Source of the DNA: Proteromonas lacertae
Lineage: Eukaryota; Sar; Bigyra; Opalinata; Proteromonadidae
Direction of reading: 5' to 3'
DNA: 57,562 nucleotides
Assembly (NCBI GenBank): GCA_002245135.1
Contig: NGBS01001191.1
Span: 1-57,562 of the forward strand
Positions 11,235 to 22,418 of this stretch are shown piece after piece. Under the pieces are notes generated by a model, which saw nothing but the letters and a program-made list of their open reading frames with translations, was not told the DNA's origin and made no database searches. The first letter of the stretch is position 1. Each line of letters starts with the position of its first letter. Position numbers and translations under genes: made by a program.

Positions 11235-13725
11235 ATGTCTCAATCTTCAGGTATTCTACACTATTATAATGCCTAGCACAATCACCGACCACCATCTCAG
11301 ATTATAGGCACTCCTACTAGTTCAGTTCAGCCATCTCCTTTTAGAAATATATCAAGTTCACCTTTTAGACCAGAATTGGGTAGAGGAAGTCATTTTACTC
11401 CATCTAGATTGTATTTTTTGCATTATATTATTAAAATGAAATAGAAATGTTCCAAGTAGTCCAGCAAAGCAACTCTCGTCCTGAAAGTGAGCAAGGTGGA
11501 ACAAGTGAAACACTCATCTGGGGTACTAATGTCAATGTACAAGATGTAATTGATTTAATAAAGTCATTTCTTCGTAATTTTAACCCTTCCAATTACCAAC
11601 AAGTAGATAATGATGATGAAGGCTATTATATTAAAAAAATAAAAGAGTTAGCAATAGTTCACAAATATAAATTGAATGTTGATTGTAGTGATTTGTTAGA
11701 TTATGAGCCAACTAAGCAATTATATAACCAACTAGTGAATTATCCCCAAGATATAGTTAGTTTAATGGATTTTGCAGTAACTCAACTGTATAATGAGATA
11801 ATGTCAACATCTGATATACTTCAAAGCACTACAACGTCAGAAAATCAACAACAAGGAATTTTATCACCATCATTTCAAGTACGACCATTTCATTTAAAGA
11901 AATGTCATAAAATGAGAGAATTAGATCCAGTCGATATAGATACATTAATATCAATAAAAGGAATGATCATAAGATGTAGTTCAATAATACCTGATTTATC
12001 AACTGGTTACTTTAGATGTAGTAATTGCAAACAAGGCAAAATAGAAGCAATTGATAGAGGTAGAATTACAGAACCAATTGAATGTTCAAATTGTAAATCT
12101 AAAGTATTATATATATATTTATTTATTTATTCTATAAATAGCATTCATTCGAATTGATCCATAATAGATGTACATTCTCTAATAAGCAGTTTGTTAAAAT
12201 GCAAGAAGATCCTGAACTAATACCTGATGGAGAAACACCTCAAACAATTATATTATACACATTTGAAGAGTTGATTGATGTAGCAAGACCAGGTGATAGA
12301 GTAGAAGTATATATATATATATATTAATATATATTATTATTATTATATAGATTACTGGTATATTAAGAGCAGTACCAACCAGAGTAAATCCACGTCAAAG
12401 AACTGTCCGTAGTATATATCGAACCTATATTGATGTATTACATATCCAAAAGATTGATAAAGGAAGAATGAGTAATGAAGATGCTAATGAAATAGACGCA
12501 GATAAGTGAATATTATACAGCATTTGATGAAACAAATGAAACATCTTCCTTAAAAGATCAAGAAGTAAGACAATTCAATGATATGGCAAAATCACCAACA
12601 ATTTATGATGATTTAGTTAAATCATTTGCACCTTCCATATGGGAGATGGAAGATGTAAAGAAAGGATTATTATGTATGATGTTAGGTGGATCAACACTTA
12701 AGCCAACTCATCAAAAATCATTGCCTTCTTTAAGAGGTGAAATTAATATATTACTTTGTGGTGATCCTGGTTTAAGCAAGAGTCAATTATTGAAATATGT
12801 TCATGACATTAGTGCAAGAGGTATTTATACAAGTGGTAAAGGAAGTAGTGCTGTTGGTTTAACCGCTTATATCACCAAAGATCCTGATACAAATGAATTA
12901 GTATTAGAAAGTGGTGCTTTAGTATTGAGTGATAGAGGTATTTGCTGTATTGATGAATTTGATAAAATGACTGATTCTGCAAGATCTACATTACATGAAG
13001 TGATGGAACAACAGACAATATCTATTGCTAAAGCAGGTATAATCTGTACATTAAACGCTAGAACATCAATATTAGCAGCTGCTAATCCTATTAATTCAAG
13101 ATATGATCCTAAATTGAGTGTTGTACAGAATTTACAATTACCACCTTCTTTATTAAGTAGATTTGATTTGATATATTTGTTATTGGATAAACCTAGTAGT
13201 GAGAATGATGAGAAATTAGCAAAACATTTAGTATCACTCTATTATCCACCTGAAATAAGAGAACATTCTAATAGACACAATGTTCCTTATACTCAAGAAA
13301 CTTTAACAAAATTCATATCTTATGCTAGAAAGAATATTCATCCAAAACTTAGTGAAGAATCAGTGAAACTATTATCTGAAAATTATGTTAAAATGAGAAA
13401 TGGTAGTAATAGTTTAGGTAAAGGTAAAACAATTACTGCTACACCAAGACAATTAGAGTCAATGATAAGAATATCAGAAGCATTAGCAAAGATGAGATTT
13501 AGTGAAACTGTTGATCCAGAAGATGTGATTGAAGCTGTTAGATTGTTGAATGTTTCTACTCAAAAGGTATATATATATATATATTTATATATTTATATTT
13601 ATTGTTATATATAGTCTGCAACTGATAATGTCACTGGTGTTATTGATATGGATGGAATTACTACTAATTATAGTACAAGAGAAAGACAAGAGATTATAAA
13701 TGAAGAGAATGAATTAGAAGACTAA
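11235..13725 (+). CDS. MCM4: DNA replication licensing factor MCM4
   Basis: This is a subunit of the Mcm2-7 replicative helicase. After the Ser/Pro-rich N-tail come the MCM4 signature LIWGTNVNV, a C4-type zinc ribbon (CSNC near 12030, CSNCK, later C), then the AAA+ core: Walker A GDPGLSKSQ, GSSAVGLTAY, Walker B CIDEFDKM, and the arginine-finger region LSRFDL. Exons read as 11235-11250, 11308-11410, 11445-12103, 12142-12306, 12351-13566 and 13615-13725, giving about 750 aa. The introns are 34-57 nt, all GT-AG. Two +1 frame changes are needed: one in exon 3 near 11480 (between PSSPAKQLSS and SEQGGTSETL) and one near 12508 (after DADK, before EYYTAFDE). Both meet a TGA in the old frame. In an essential gene these are more likely base-call errors than mutations. 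Confidence 0.95.
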
Positions 13726-13809
13726 AGAATAATACATAAATTTCTATTTTAAATGTTTGTGGTGCTTAAAAACACCTGATTTAAACTCATAAAACAAGAT
13801 TTAACTCAT

Positions 13810-14643
<834 letters not shown>

Positions 14644-16046
14644 ATGAATGAGAATTGTGAGAAGAAACAAGAACTAGGCACATCCAATCAACAAGAAGAA
14701 ATAGAAAATGCACAAAAGAAGTATAGAAAACCTGCAATTGACAAGAAAAAGAAGCAAGAATACGAAGATAGTTTAATTCAGGAATGGAGAAGGACATGGT
14801 ATGGGATTTGTTATATTCATTATTACAATTTAGTACATATATGAGATATAGAGATGAAAAATCGAAGCAAAAGCAGGAATTGGAAATATCAACAGAGCCA
14901 GGTATATTTATAAAGAATATGATGGTATAGAGATAGTTGAAGATAAGAAAGATGATAATCAAAATGTTGAAGAAGAAAAGAAGATAGAAGAAAAACAATC
15001 AAAAATTAATAATAAGATCGACATAAATGAACCAAAAGAAGATAATGATGTTAAAAGCAATGAATATGACGAGAATAAAGATATAGAAAATGAAAATGAA
15101 AGGGATATTAAATCAGATGATGATAATAATGAAAAAGAAGAAGAAAAAGTAGAAGAAACAAAAGAAAGTGAAATAGAGAAAGAAAAGGAAAAGGAGAAGG
15201 AGAAAAATGATCATCCAAAAACATCTGCTCCAAAACAAACCAAAAAACAAGAACCATCAAAAAAAGTATCAGAATCAACAATTGATAAACTACTGAATCA
15301 TGCAGCTAGAGGAAGAGTAGAAAAAGTAATATATTATTTAGATTGGAAACATGTTCCAATAGATAGTAGGAATTCAAGAGGAATGACTGCATTATATTGT
15401 GCTTGTGAAGAAGGTAAAGCAAAATGTGTAAAAGAATTATTATATAGAAATGCTAATATATATATTCCTGATATAGAAAATGAAAGAACTCCATTACATG
15501 CAGTTGCTAGTAATGGAAATGATGAAGATTATGTTGAATGTGCTAAATTATTGATTGAGTATTATAACAAGAATAAAAACAATTACGGAAATGTTGATTA
15601 TTTGAATTTGTTAGATAAATATGGAATGACTGCTGTTATTGCTGCTGCTCAAATAAGAAATTATAATATAATAAAAGTGTTAGCTGAGAATAATGTGAAA
15701 TTGAATAAAAAAGATGAAGTATATATAAAATATATATAAATATTAAATGATGAGAGGTTTGAGGTATGAAATAGTCTCAAATACATTAATGAAAGATATA
15801 TATAAAGTTTCCTTAATGTTATTCTGATATAGATATTATCATATATTTTATTTTATTATGAAATAGACTGGTTGGAGTGCTTTACATTATGCAGCTTTTA
15901 ATAATGATATTGATACAGCAAGAATATTGCTGGAAAGTGGTGCTAGAAAGGATATAACAGACAAAGAGAAAATAACTCCTCAAGATTGGGCTGAGACTGA
16001 TAGTAAAACTGAAGTTGCTGTGTTTATTAAGAAGTTTAAAAAGTAA
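14644..16046 (+). CDS. Ankyrin-repeat protein with acidic Glu/Lys-rich linker
   Basis: The start is MNENCEKKQE at 14644. Exons are 14644-14798, 14834-14901, 14931-15718 and 15867-16046; the second intron is only 29 nt. The N-terminal third is charged and low-complexity (KEEEKVEETKES, EKEKEKEKEKN). The C-terminal half holds about four or five ankyrin repeats, with consensus pieces MTALYCACEEGKAKCVKELL, RTPLHAVASNG, MTAVIAAAQIRN and, after the last intron, TGWSALHYAAFNNDIDTARILL. The protein ends QDWAETDSKTEVAVFIKKFKK. It is probably a cytosolic scaffold, and no enzymatic domain is present. The last intron is far longer than its neighbours (148 nt) and carries a snoRNA-like element. The gene is convergent with NEDD1. 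Confidence 0.85.
15747..15827 (+). ncRNA. Candidate intronic C/D-box snoRNA
   Basis: It lies within the 148-nt last intron of the ankyrin gene (15719-15866). A perfect C box ATGATGA (15747-15753) and a D box CTGA (15824-15827) are 81 nt apart end to end, the usual C/D length. A C'-like TAATGAAA lies near 15788. The intron also contains inverted arms at 15784-15794 and 15808-15818 that could fold into a hairpin. I see no convincing terminal stem, and I could not match the sequence upstream of the D box to an rRNA target from memory. A structured but non-snoRNA intron is possible. Confidence 0.4.
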
Positions 16047-16156
16047 ATATTGTGAAAAGAAAGAAAATAATTTAATATTTTAATTTATTTAGAATTGTTT
16101 ATTTTATTTTTGAAAATAAATAAAATAATATAATTATTAAAATTAAGGAATATTTA

Positions 16157-18018
16157 TTAATGAAAAGACTTTAATATTGAATTTTCTTCTCTCAATTTTC
16201 TTACTTCCATTTTCAATTCATTCACACTATTCTCATATGTAGTTTTCAATTCATTCTGTTGATTTTCAAATTCTCTTATTAATTCCAATTTCATATTCTC
16301 CAACTCTGAATGAAAATTAAAACTCATTTCATGTATTAATGGTTCAAATACACTTTGAATCAATCTGATTAAAGATGGATCATTAGACTCAGGAATAAAA
16401 TTCTATACATTATTATATATTAGTATATATATACATTTACATCTGGTAGTGAATTATTTTCTAAAAGTGGATTAATCTCTTCCATTGATTTACTTGTTGT
16501 TGTAGTTGTTGTGTGTATATGATTATTTTTATGTAAATAAGGTGGAGGTAATTCAGATTGTTGTTGCTGTTGTTGAATGATTATATCATTATCATTGTAA
16601 TTATATTCATTTTCAACAAACTCCTGTTGTTGTGGTTGTGGTTGTGGTTGTTGTATTGGTGGTAGTGGTGATGATGTAGATGGAGTTTGATTAAAACTTG
16701 AATTATGCCTCGCTTCTGATTGGATATTATTATTATTGTTACTATTATTATTGATATATTGCGGTGAGAATATTGAATTCATTGATGATTCATTTGGCAT
16801 CATATTGTTACTACTTATAGATTGTCCAAATAGAGATGCTAATAAGGAAATATACATAAACAATTATATAATATATACAAATACCACTAACAGATGAACT
16901 TTTACTCATCTCTCCATCTATATATCTTTTAAATTCAATATAATTTGTATGATCATTATATATTTTCTTTTCACATAGTTGTTGACCCATTTCTAATATC
17001 ATATATAATCACCTAATCGATATAATTATATAAATATTCAAATATACTGAACCAGAAAGTGTTCCAACACCTATAAAACATCCATTATAACTTAAACTCA
17101 AACATGTTAATGGATCAAAACATGATATTACTTTCACTGGTCTATATATATATATATATATATATAAATATACCTTTTTTCATTCATTGATAATATTGAT
17201 ATTGTTTTATCAAGCGATGTTCCACATATTAGGTTTTGATCTGTCATTGAAAACTGACAACCTGATACTGGTGACTGAAATGTATTTTCATATTTCTTTA
17301 CATTCTATTTTGATAATAACATTAATAAGGAATAAATACTTGTCCAGTTCTACAATCCCAAATATCAATATCACCTTTATCATTTCCACTTACAATATAA
17401 TGTTTCTTAAATGATGAATTATGTAAGCATCTTATAGCTTTTACTGGATCTACAGGTTGTAATGTAAAGGCTAACTTCTTCTGTTGTACATTATGTGCTA
17501 GTAGTTCACCACTGTAATTTGATGATACTATATAACCTTCATTTGCACCAAATGTTATTGCTGTTATTCCTGCAGAATGGCCTGGTAATGAGCATATTAG
17601 TGGTGAATGATCTGGCTTGCATTTTAAATCCCATATTTTTACTATTTGATCTCTTCCTCCACTACCTACATATCGACATTTTGTTGAAAATGTTAAACAA
17701 ACTACTGAGGCTATACGATATTTATATTATATTTTAATAGAATACATCTTTTATTACTTTGCTCATCTATGTTTACAAATGTATGATGAATATTCCAAGA
17801 TTTTGTATCTAATATGTTTATCTTTCCATCATCTCCTCCAGTAATTAAATATTTATCTAAAATTATAAATAATGAGAATTATTACTATTATGATTCCAGT
17901 GTAGAGCATTAATTTCACCTTTATGAGGTTTTGATGTATGATATTGTACTATATCCGAACCTTTAACAGCCCATTCATCAACTGTACTGGAACATGTACA
18001 AAATTGTAAGTCATCCAT
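16157..18018 (-). CDS. NEDD1: NEDD1/GCP-WD homologue: WD40 plus C-terminal coiled coil
   Basis: NEDD1 recruits gamma-tubulin ring complexes to centrosomes, basal bodies and spindles. The start is MDDLQFCTCSS at 18018. Many short introns break the N-terminal WD40 region, with blades such as YLITGGDDGKINILD, YVGSGGRDQIVKIWDLK, HYIVSGNDKGDIDIWDCR and LICGTSLDKTISI. A Gln/Asn/Pro-rich middle follows (16420-16860). The C-terminus has the diagnostic NEDD1 pattern: FEPLIHEMSFNFHSELENMK, a helix, then RKLREENSILKSF, like the human end that binds gamma-tubulin. Its length is about 480 aa, shorter than the human protein because the middle linker is reduced. It is followed upstream by HUS1 in the same orientation (95 bp gap). 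A GC-rich motif sits 34 bp upstream of the start. Confidence 0.8.
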
Positions 18019-18052
18019 GAGAATAATAGAAAAATATTATTGAATTTAAATA

Positions 18053-18065
18053 TTCGGTGCGAAAA
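18053..18065 (-). promoter_or_regulatory. Putative promoter motif TTTTCGCACCGAA upstream of NEDD1
   Basis: In the gene's orientation the motif reads TTTTCGCACCGAA and lies 34 bp upstream of the NEDD1 ATG. The same TTTTCGCACCGA occurs at 34601-34612 between TXNL4B and the kinase. Two exact 12-mers with a GC-rich core, both immediately upstream of start codons in AT-rich DNA, suggest a core promoter element. Confidence 0.45.
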
Positions 18066-18113
18066 TATTTTCATTGCCCAAATTCAAAAAACAATTTAAA
18101 AATGTAAAAACAA

Positions 18114-19045
18114 TTATAAAGATTCAAGCACAGCTAAATAATATGTCAAAGTGAGGGAATTCTGTATGACTACACAGTGAAAAACCAAAGAATCATTTCC
18201 AAGACCTATAATCAAATAAATCTACATAAATAATACAGCAAATTACATTACTAGGCTGACAATAACCATATCCAAGCATTCTAGAAAAGTATTTTGCATC
18301 TACTTTTATTTCAACTTCTCTTTTATCAATTGTATTGTCTTTATTATGAACTGTTAAATCAGCAAATCGTGTTTCGATTGTCATACTATCAGATAGAACT
18401 CTACATTATTAGTCATGAATACAAATTAATACTTGAATAGTAGTTGACCATCTTTATTACCTTTTATATATAAAAATGAATCTGTCATTTTCATGGTTGT
18501 AAAGAAATGCTTAAAAATATCTAAACTAGGAAAATCAATCATTATTTCTGGAGGTTCTGTGGTTGGTTCATCATATAGAGCTGAATCTTGACTATCTACT
18601 AAAGATATTGGTGCTTCTTGTGTAACAGTGATTAAATCAGTCATTTCAATGATTATAGAGAATATCGGATTGTTATCTTTTTTGCTTAATTGAATCATAA
18701 CATTTGTAGCTTTGTTTGATCCTGCTAATGCCTTTGCCATTATTTTATTTTGGAATTTTATTAATATATGATTATTACTTTTACTTTCTACACGATAATA
18801 ATAAAACAAAACTGACTATAACATATTAAATTGTTGAAATATACAGGATCAATAGTGACATAGGCAGAAGCACCTTCATTTGATGGAAATGTTGTAAGAT
18901 GAACGGAATCCGGCGAGAAATGAATGACAGTCTCTGGACCTACTTTATCTAATGTTTGGAAGACATCTAAACATATATTAATTTGACCATTTATACTATG
19001 TAGCAATGATGCATATTCTCCAACTAATTTACATCTAAATTTCAT
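18114..19045 (-). CDS. HUS1: HUS1, checkpoint clamp (9-1-1) subunit
   Basis: HUS1 forms the Rad9-Rad1-Hus1 ring loaded at damaged DNA to activate ATR signalling. The family start MKFR(C/A)K is exact. After a 29-nt intron (18816-18844) comes YRVESKSNNHILIKF...AKALAGS (human: IYLELTSENLSRAL). Next come the inter-domain linker with acidic Asp/Glu, the second PCNA-like fold (FPSLDIFKHFFTTMK, FLYIKGNKDGQLLF), METRFADL-like ETRFADLTVHN, and VEIKVDAKYFSRML. The final exon ends SLVFHCVVIQ...LTYYLAVLESL. Three short GT-AG introns are seen, giving about 280 aa, which is normal for the family. It is divergent from the gene at 19141 with 95 bp between starts; that gap contains TTTTGGCGG, an E2F-like site. 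Confidence 0.88.
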
Positions 19046-19084
19046 TTTATATGATGAGATAAATCAAAAAGAATAAAATTGTAC

Positions 19085-19093
19085 TTTTGGCGG
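19085..19093 (+). promoter_or_regulatory. E2F-like site in the HUS1 divergent promoter
   Basis: TTTTGGCGG resembles the E2F/DP core (TTTSSCGC/TTTGGCGG). It sits 40 bp upstream of the HUS1 start in a 95 bp divergent promoter. It is one of few GC-rich stretches here. HUS1 is plausibly S-phase regulated, but the match is short. Confidence 0.25.
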
Positions 19094-19140
19094 TTTTGGA
19101 ACTGGTTAGTGAAAATTTTTCATTCAAAAATAAAATAACT

Positions 19141-20511
19141 ATGAATGAAGATGACAGATATATAATTGACTCCATATTGAGTCACTTTAAAGCTGATGTG
19201 AAGGAAGTATATATTTTATTTGTAATATCCAGATTATTGATGAAGTTAAAGAATCAAAATTTGAAACAGAATACAACGAATTGTGGATGTTGCTTACAAC
19301 CACAAGAACATGAAAAAATTCATGAAGTATATATGCTTTTAATTGTGTGTAGTATACTACAAGAATATTGTTAAGCGTTGCAAATAAGTTAAAAGATTTA
19401 GTTCCAAAATGGTTAGAGAAATATATACCTATAATTAATCCCAAAATAGCTAGTTACGAAATGGATGATGAAATTCACAAACAATTAGCTATAAAATTAT
19501 CACCGACTATTGGATCTATTTGTTGTGTAGATTTTCTATATAAGCGAAGTGAAGTACCAACAAATATTACATTTGATACATTAATTGAGGAATTATCAGG
19601 CGAACTTGATTTGAATGAAATACAAAATGTAGTCACACCTATGATAAACAAGTATATATAAATATAAATTAATGTATTAATATAAATAGATTATGCTTAA
19701 CCCCAGAAATGTCAAGCATTTTAGTTCATTATTTTTGTCCAGAATCTTTATTAGACTATGAACTACCAACATTATTCTACGGCTAATAGTGGAGATGGAG
19801 ATATCAAATCATATATCAAGTCAACAGGAATATTCCCATTACAATTATTAGCAGAATGTAGTGAAGATTGTTGGAGTGCTTTAATATGTGTTATAATCTT
19901 TCTACATAGTGGAATAAGTCCAGATATGATTGATCGAAATGGAGGAACTGCTTTACAAATATCCACTTCACATAATGGACCATTATTTAATTATCTTATA
20001 CATTATGTTATAGATAAGCAAAAGAGTAGTGATTCTATGTTGGGATTAACTCCAATATCAACACCTTCACATAAGAATAGAAGAATGAAAATTACTAATA
20101 ACCCTGCTGTTGTATATATATATATATATATGATTTGAATAGAGTAGATTTAAAATGGAAATGAGAGAACCAGTATATAATATTTGATTTTGTTATTATT
20201 AAATAGTCTCCATTAACTAAGAATGAATCGAAAGATGATTTGATGAAAATACCACCATTTAGACCAGTATATTAATATTTTATAATTTATTATTATTATA
20301 TGAATATATATAGAATGTAAAAACAATAGATGATTTGACTAAAGAAATAGAATCACTTAGAACAACTATGAAAGATATGGAGGAGATGTTTATGACAAGC
20401 ATTAAGATGATTGGTGAAAAAGTGGGATTATCTCAGCAAGATTTACACCTTACTCCTTCAATTCCACCTTTGAATAGGTTGAAACAAGTAATGAGTGAAT
20501 GTAAGTTTTGA
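19141..20511 (+). CDS. Unrecognised multi-exon protein with ankyrin-like segment
   Basis: The start is MNEDDRYIIDSILSHFKADV. I read about seven exons with short GT-AG introns (e.g. 19207-19232). The text is mostly alpha-helical: MKILLSVANKLKDLVPKWL, then a conserved-looking block PTIGSICCVDFLYKRSEVP, then LTPEMSSILVHYFCPESLLD. Near 19890-20010 an ankyrin-like stretch appears (GISPDMIDRNGGTALQIS). The last exons give a coiled coil (NVKTIDDLTKEIESLRTTMK) ending RLKQVMSECKF. Two frame changes are needed to join blocks, near 19300 and near 19755. I do not recognise the family; a scaffold or adaptor is a guess. Confidence 0.55.
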
Positions 20512-20636
20512 ATATAATTTGTTTATAAATAATGTTTAAGTATTTGATGCTGTTATGATAGAGAAAAAAAGAAATAAAGAAATTGTTTAAAAAAATAGAG
20601 TTGTTTCATTTTTAGAAAATTTAAAAATTTGGTTGA

Positions 20637-21472
20637 ATGTCAGCTAAAGTTGAGCCAGAAGTTCAGCAAATACCAAAGCCACCAGAATTGAATAATAATA
20701 CACAAGCCTTACCTGATAATGTGAAAGAATCAGATAATGTACTTCCAACAGCAGAACATTCAGAACAAGCAGAAAATTCAAATATAAGTAATGAAGTTGA
20801 GGATGTAAGTGATGATGAATTTAGTGCAGAAGACTTTATGTTAAATCCACCTGAAATATTGAAAAAAGATCATATTCATGAGTTGCAGGTATCTATTTAT
20901 ACGTTTAACTATCATTATATAGGGAAGAGAAGCTGCAGCTAGATTGATTAAAGCAATGATGATGAAACCAGAAGAGGAAGAGGATGAAACCCCAAGAGAA
21001 CCATATGTATATATTCATGAAATTATATTATTAGTATTGGGAAGAATTCCCAGATGAAGTACCAACAAAACGAGTTGTTTATGATAATATGAGATATTAT
21101 GGAAATAATTTATTATACTATATGGAAAGAGCAGGAAATGTATTAACACACTTATTTGGTTTGGATCAAAGAGAGTTTCAAGATGTTATTGATGAGCATG
21201 AAAGAATAGTCGAAGCAAGAAGAATAAGGAAATTAAAAGAACAAAAGAGAAGAGAAAGAGAGGCAAAGAACTTAGATAAAATGGAACAAGGAAATGAAGA
21301 GAAGAGCAATGAATTGATTAATAATGAAAGTAGTGATAGTGATTCTTCCTCAGATGACGATGAATTAAGAGTGAATGTGATAATTATTAGACTTCATTTA
21401 TATTTATGGTGTGTATTTCTTAGTATTACTTTAACGGGCTATTTAAAAACATTAAATATAAAAAATATATAA
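20637..21472 (+). CDS. FAM177-like protein
   Basis: An acidic N-terminus (MSAKVEPEVQQIPKPPE...DVSDDEFSAEDF) is followed, after two short introns (from 20889, and about 21006-21033), by the FAM177 core. That core runs EVPTKRVVYDN, then YYGNNLLYYMERAGNVLTHLFG, and LDQREFQDVIDEHERI, aligning with human FAM177A1 (PRRVIHF..., YLWFYMLRA...LGEKI, YQYAIDEYYRM). A basic coiled coil (RIRKLKEQKRREREAK) and an acidic Ser/Asp tail follow. The family is eukaryotic and poorly characterised, reported at Golgi/ER lipid contacts in animals. The 3' end is uncertain: the frame runs to 21472, but removing a possible 20-nt intron at 21371-21390 would stop translation near 21426. It is convergent with the proteasome gene, which ends 20 bp away. 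Confidence 0.6.
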
Positions 21473-21491
21473 TATATTAAAATGATAGAAA

Positions 21492-22337
21492 TTAAAGTGA
21501 ATAGTCCAGAATAAATTCTTTATAATCCCAATTACCTTTAACTGAGAATGGATCACTTATAACTACACCATCTGAACTTACTTTACCAAGGATAAACTAA
21601 TAAAAATATATAACTTAATAAAAATACTCGATTTAAAGCACGATCATGACGATATGTTGCGATTTTCATACATTCTTCTATCAAACCTTTACATTCACCT
21701 TCACTTATATTCTCATGCCATTGATTTCGAAGTAAAGGAGTGGCTAAATGAGACCAAAATCCTGTACAAATGAAATTATCAGTGTATTCACTGCCTAAAT
21801 AATCGCTTATTCCTAAATAGGGTTTGGCATTCTCTATTCCAGCAAATAATAAACTATTACAAATAAAATCACCTTTGTTTCTTCTTCGGTATTGTAAAGT
21901 AGAAAAATAGGAATTCAATTTGGAAGCTTTTATTTCTTCTTGATCATTTAAACAATATTCTGCTATTCTATTTCATACAAATAAATATAAATAACATATA
22001 AATATAAAAATATACAATTTCTTTTCTATCTCATCTTTCACAAATTGAAAATCACTCATATCACCGCTGGCACCAACTAGAGTGTGTTTACCTACTGACA
22101 TCAATCTTTTGGTGTTTTTGAACATCTTCATTGAACCATACGTTGCTATTTATTATCAATAAATACAGCAATATTTTATACTTAAGGTATCACATGCCAT
22201 CATTACACCATCGGAGTATTTTACAGCTAAAACACCTCCAGCCATACAAACAGGACTTCTACATCATATATATGCATAATATAATACGATGTTATTTGTG
22301 TTGGTTGTGAAACAGGAACTTGAATCTTGGGATACAT
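21492..22337 (-). CDS. PSMB4: 20S proteasome beta-7 subunit (PSMB4), copy 1
   Basis: This is a non-catalytic beta subunit of the 20S core. I read the start as MYPKIQVPVSQPTQITS at 22337. The following exons give SPVCMAGGVLAVKYSDGVMM, YGSMKMFKNTKRLMSVGKHT, LVGASGDMSDFQFVK, then the long exon FAGIENAKPYLGISDYLGSE...FWSHLATPLLR, and a final exon FILGKVSSDGVVISDP...NWDYKEFILDYSL. The order matches PSMB4 (SYGSLARFRNISRIM, GASGDYADFQYLK, ATGYGAYLAQPLLR, end NWDIAHMI). No catalytic Thr1 follows a GxT processing site, as expected for beta-7. An alternative start MQINIQNRF at 22412 would need an extra intron. It is divergent from ZPR1 with 81 bp between starts. Confidence 0.9.
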
Positions 22338-22418
22338 TAAATTCAATTTTAAGAAAAGAAGAAGTAAAAGAACATGTAAATTACCTTCAAATCTATTTTG
22401 AATATTTATTTGCATTTT

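Noticed and set aside
11440-12540. Reassigned TGA codon (sense TGA) to explain stops in MCM4
   Set aside because: Reading TGA as an amino acid keeps the old frame, which soon meets more stops and no MCM4 homology. Homology resumes only in the +1 frame. TGA ends other genes such as ZPR1 copy 1.
17187-17737. Plus-strand ORFs inside the NEDD1 locus
   Set aside because: They lie antisense to WD40 exons on the minus strand and show no domain of their own.
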